Origin: Gymnopilus junonius
Taxonomy: Eukaryota; Basidiomycota; Agaricomycetes; Agaricales; Galerinaceae
Assembly: GCA_015501075.1 (NCBI GenBank)
Contig: JADNYJ010000104.1
Coordinates: 62,001-126,000, forward strand
DNA length: 64,000 nucleotides
Direction: 5' to 3'
In this document: in pieces, positions 59,953 through 64,000 of the stretch
Position numbering within the stretch: position 1 is the stretch's first letter
Layout: each line of letters begins with the position of its first letter
Notes under the pieces: generated by a model
Databases searched by the model: none
What the model was told of the DNA's origin: nothing
Seen by the model: the letters and a program-made list of their open reading frames with translations, nothing else
Position numbers and translations under genes: made by a program

Positions 59953-62473
59953 ATGACCACCGACGAAGCACAAACATCCACTGAGCAGCAGTGGGGTCGA
60001 GGTACATTGAAATGAGTATTTATATCAGTATTCTCAGCTAACAGTTCCATTGTAGTCCTAATTTGCGGTGGTACTGACTGGTGCGTTTCTCAAGTTGGTT
60101 TCTCACACTCTTAGCTGCTCAACCCAAACTCCTGTTTTCTCCTGCTTCTTTTCATGAATGCAGGCCCAAACTTGGACGTAAAGATCGCGGAGGGTCATCT
60201 GGGGTGGAAAATGGCGAATCAGAGTAAGTCTTCCTACGTTTTAACTTCGAGAACGTTGGGTCGCTCAAGCGACAGGCGACTCGTAGAAACCCCGACCTCC
60301 TCGAACCATATCTCCTTCGGTCGCTGCTTAATGTCAAGTCGGTGTCCATACACACTTCATGCGCAGGCTGTCACTTCGTCGTCATCGACATAGAGGGTCA
60401 AGCATGGTTGTTTGGTCGCAACGGGTTCTCAGCCCTCGGTGTACCGGATTCCGAATTCATATCGGAGAACGCGCCCCGCTTGGTTAAGGCGACAGATTTG
60501 GGAGCTCCGAAGGGTACGCGGTTCGTCCACGCCGCTTGTGGAAGGAACCATACGTTACTGGTTGGGAGTGACGGGTCCGTATGGGCGGCGGGGCAGAACA
60601 ACTTGGGTCAAGTGAGTAGCTTCCTGTACTACCATGAGTGCTATTTTCTTATCTAAAACGGTGCAGTGCGGTCAGCATGTCTCCTCTGAGGTGTCCGCTT
60701 TCCATACTGTCTCTGTGAATCATGGCGGGAAGAAGGAACATGTCGTGCAGGCCGCCGCGGGTATTACGTTCTCGCTCGTCCTCACCAAGTCCGGCAAAGG
60801 TGCATTCTTTCTCTTCTCATGCCTTGAACGGTGCGTTGAACTAGGAACTCTCAGTTTTCGCTTTTGGAAGTGCAGAGAAAGGCCAACTGGGCAATGGCAC
60901 GACGGGTGAACGCATCACAACGGGCAACAAAACCACGTTCGACATTGAAACCACACCTGGTATGTCCACGCCTCGTCCGCTTCTCACAGCCGCGTTAACT
61001 CGTTCCAGTTTATGTCAAGGAACTGGACGGCAAGCACATTGTCAAAATTGTTTCCGGTCAGCAACACAGTCTGGCTTTAGACTCGACAGGGTGGGCTCAA
61101 GGAATGTATGGAGACTCTCGATGAAGCTAACCATGCTCTAGTGTCGTCTACGGATGGGGCTACAATGGATATTGCCGCCTTGGATTGGGAAACCAGGTGG
61201 ACGCATTGAAACCGAAAGTTGTCCCTCAGGCGCGTCACAAGTTCTTAACTCTTCTTCGAAGGAGTTTTGACATAGGTCTATAGTTTGCTGGACCGAATGA
61301 GGCAACCATGGCCATGGACATTGTTGCAGGCCCCTCGAACAGTATCGTGGTTGATAAGCAGAAGATGTATTGGATGGCTGGCAAAGTTCGTATTTTCGCT
61401 TCGCCGGCGCGTTTTCCCTTTTAATGACGCGTCTCTTTTTTGCAGTGGAAGAACAGCGGAGAAGGTGATTTGTGATTTGACATGACGTACAATCACGTCA
61501 AAATTTCAGCTCACGCGACTTAGGTTCTTCTGGCTCGCCTTACTCGACTTTCCGTTACATGCAGGACATCATGTGGGTTTTGTTACATTGAACTATTTTT
61601 ACTTTTCTTACTTGTGTCTTATAGGGCCTGCAAGGTTATTATAGCACGTTCTGGAGGGGTCACACACTGGTTAGTGACTCCTGATGATGATGGCTCGCCT
61701 ATGACTGTCTGCTGGGGTCAAAACGCGAACAACGGTTCGTATTGCTACTGTCACTCCTTAATCTGCACCACATCTGTATAATGTCGATGACCAGGTGAAC
61801 TCGGGCTGGGTCCAGAAGAGAGGAAAAGCTCCAGCAAGCCAACAAGGAATTCCCCTCTTGTCGGTATCCATGTATTTGAGTAAGCCCTTCACTGATATTT
61901 TTCTTTTGGGCACATTCTCAATTACATACAGCATCGCTGCGGGACAAAACACGACACTGTTCCTCGCCAAACCTAACGACAAGTTTTCAGATATGCCTCG
62001 ACACCCTGAAGACGTCAACCCACCGTCTCTTTGTGTGGGATGTGGCAAAGATCATGGAGAGGATGATTCACCTCTGGAGTGCGACAAGGTATTTCTCACT
62101 CGGCTAATTTGCTCGTGAACACATATTTATTTTGTTGCGTAGTGTGACTCTCCATGGCACTTGCAATGCCTCGACCCTCCTCTTGATGCTGTACCTGACG
62201 GCGAGTGGTTCTGTCCTGACTGTCTAGATGATCCAGGTGCCCCTGTAGGTGCTTGGGCTGTCAAAAAGGACAAGCCTAAGGCAAAAGCAAAGGCAAAGAG
62301 GGCCCCACCCGCTGCTGAGGATGAAGACAATGAAGGAGGCGCAAAAAGGAAGGCAGCGCCGACTGCAAGGGCTGGTGCGTCGTTTTGATCTTTCCTTAGT
62401 ATTCACAACGTACTTGCAGTTAATTCTCTTATCTTCTGCTGTAGCTCCCGCTCCTAAGAAAAAGAAGCAATAG
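59953..62473 (+). CDS. RCC1-repeat protein with C-terminal PHD finger
   Basis: Starts MTTDEAQTSTEQQWGR at 59953, then VLICGGTDWPKLGRKDRGG. RCC1-type propeller blades follow: CHFVVIDIEGQAWLFGRNGF, HAACGRNHTLLVGSDGSVWA, AAAGITFSLVLTKSGK, VSGQQHSLALDSTG then VVYGWGYNGYCRLGLGNQV, and a last blade ending NNGELGLGPEERKSSSKP. This resembles RCC2/TD-60 more than RanGEF RCC1, with long inserts and KIV-type spacers. A PHD finger follows at about 62030-62225: CVGCGKDHGEDDSPLECDKC then WHLQCLDPPLDAVPDGEWFC and PDCLD, with the full C4HC3 zinc set. The tail is basic (KAKAKAKRAPP), probably a nuclear-localisation signal. It plausibly reads a histone mark on chromatin. Frames are intact. Confidence 0.85.
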
Positions 62474-63197
62474 GTGCTTCTTGGCCTTTCGGGCCTCTCA
62501 TGATTCGGTCCTTTCGTCATTCCAAATGGCCGAACACTGGGCGAGACTATTGCTCGTCTTGTACGTGTTTGAACTTGTTGTATGCGATTCTTTATCTATT
62601 TGCTGTATACCCGGTTGGTTACTACCTTCCATTATATTATATGTGGGATTGCGAGCAATTCTTTGTCTTGTAGTCTGTAGCTCTATGTCTGTACATCTCG
62701 GTGTTTAGTGACTCGAACCTTCTGTATTCTCAGCTCATAACCTCATAACTCCCCTCTCCCCAAAAATTATATGCTAGCCATCTGTGACATTTCACATTTG
62801 TTGTCAATGTAAGATCAGAGTAGAGGAGAAATGTATGCGTCCTGCGCATGCTTACGGCGCAGTTCATTATTTAGCGCTCATCGGACGGCGGAATGACGAT
62901 ATTCCGTTTACCCGACTTCCGTTCAACTTTCGGACGTAGTCGGTCCACACTTGTTCACAAGCCATACTTACGTAGACCATTATATCGTGCATATTGTATA
63001 TAGGTATTAATAAGACTGATTAGCATCATCAGGGCTGACCTGTAGTATTTGGGAACGAGTCATAAAGTCGAGTCATTCTGAACGTCCCACGTTATAGGGA
63101 AGTCAGTTTGTATAAGACGCGTCGTACTTAAGCATATATCATTCGCACTAAAATCAACCACCAAAAACCAGCCGGCTTCAACTCTAGCTGTCCTTAA
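62474..63197. other. Intergenic region before the acetyltransferase
   Basis: 3' region of the RCC1-PHD gene and promoter of the next. No gene recognised. Confidence 0.45.
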
Positions 63198-63824
63198 ATG
63201 GCCCAGACGGATATATGGACGGAAAGGCTATTCCTCAGAGCCGCAGAGGAACGCGACCTCTTTGCGTTTAAGAAGTTTTTACGGGATCCAGAGGCGATGA
63301 AGTACTGGTAAAGAAGCATTCAGCTGGGAGGTCGGGTGGGCCCCTGATTGCCCTCTGTTCTATTCAGGTCAACAGCCCCACACACGGACATTGAGCAGAC
63401 GAAGAAATTTCTCGACAACATGATCAAGTCGCCATGTAATGGCGTCCTCGATTTCGTGGTCTGCTTGCCCGATGCAAGCAGTACTGGGATTTCATCGGGT
63501 GGTTCGGACGAGTGCTGCGCCATTCCTATCGGAAAAGCGGGAATATGGAACGGTCAAGAAATTGGGTTCATTCTGAGCTCGGAGTATTGGGGAAAGGGTT
63601 ATGCATTTGAGGCTCTGGACGCTATTATCAAACAGTTTTGGGCGACCAACGAGCGCGAGGAGGCGACTATCAAGGCAGACGTTGATCCGAGGAATAAAAG
63701 GTGCTTGAGATTGTTAAAGAAGCTGGGATTCGTGGAAGTTGGGATGGCGAAGAATACGTATGAGACGCACATCGGGTGGTGTGACAGCGTTTATTTGGAG
63801 GCTCGAAAACCCAGTTCGCATTAA
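63198..63824 (+). CDS. GNAT-family N-acetyltransferase (RimJ/RimL type)
   Basis: Two exons (63198-63307, 63368-63824) give 188 residues. It begins MAQTDIWTERLFLRAAEERD, the usual TERLxLR opening of RimJ/RimL acetyltransferases. GFILSSEYWGKGYAFEAL follows, where the WGKGYAxEA stretch is the acetyl-CoA pyrophosphate-binding motif A. ADVDPRNKRCLRLLKKLGFV is motif B, in which the N-x-x-S position is NKRC. The substrate is not predictable; small amines, antibiotics or protein N-termini are all used by relatives. Confidence 0.85.
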
Positions 63825-64000
63825 ATTGGTGCCGACGCCTCGCTCGTAAACCGCGTAACTCGTTCAGCTAGTCAAGTCTTTTTCTAGAAATTTTTATAAT
63901 GAAAGCGTCCAAAAGATACATAGGATCGAAATCTTCAGTTAATAGCACAGTACCCCTAGTTCAGAGGTAGTCCATCAGGCTTGTGCGTGTTCGCAATGCG
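63825..64000. other. Window end
   Basis: 3' flank of the acetyltransferase gene. Nothing further was recognised before the window ends. Confidence 0.4.

Overview
The window is nuclear DNA from a filamentous basidiomycete, most likely an Agaricomycete. Genes are split by many 45-80 bp GT-AG introns. The content includes class I hydrophobins, a secreted laccase, WrbA-type quinone reductases, basidiomycete-type F-box proteins and a CipC/DUF3759 protein. Genes lie on both strands with short intergenic gaps. No prokaryotic feature, CRISPR array, rRNA or convincing tRNA was seen.

Layout. 2-7 kb: an ankyrin-RCC1-BTB-BTB protein resembling IBtk (+). 7.5-12.2 kb: mitochondrial Hsp78 (-) and deoxyribose-phosphate aldolase (+), divergent around a well-phased heat-shock element. 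12.3-14.3 kb: a tandem pair of quinone reductases (-). 15-21 kb: a decayed MYND gene, an NCS1 purine/cytosine permease and an SRPK-type kinase remnant (all -). 21.7-25.5 kb: coronin (-) and glycine-cleavage T protein (+), divergent. 25.6-32 kb: gene-poor DNA holding three class I hydrophobins in a row (+). 32.4-37.2 kb: an SNM1/Pso2-type DNA-repair nuclease and an intact MYND paralogue (+). 37.2-40.6 kb: nothing recognised. 40.6-42.9 kb: laccase (+). 43.7-44.6 kb: a non-autonomous hAT-like transposon with matching target-site duplications. 45.7-51.7 kb: two F-box-type proteins around a secreted beta-propeller protein (+). 51.8-55.7 kb: cytidine deaminase (-) and an MFS sugar transporter (+). 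56-58.3 kb: CipC-like protein (+) and Arv1 (-), convergent. 58.6 kb: an F-box fragment. 60-62.5 kb: an RCC1-repeat protein ending in a PHD finger (+). 63.2-63.8 kb: a GNAT acetyltransferase (+).

How they fit together. Most genes are unrelated housekeeping functions: mitochondrial proteostasis and glycine catabolism, nucleotide salvage (aldolase, permease, cytidine deaminase), actin, ER lipid transport and DNA repair. A second group suits a plant-litter or wood-colonising hypha: laccase, two quinone reductases, a sugar transporter, hydrophobins and a secreted propeller protein.

Sequence quality. Many otherwise well-conserved genes between about 8 and 25 kb, and a few further on, carry single-base gaps that each shift the frame the same way, mostly in short homopolymers. 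I read these as consensus errors rather than gene decay. Truly decayed genes (kinase remnant, minus-strand MYND copy) have lost whole motifs. Gene ends given here assume the conserved frame continues across such gaps.
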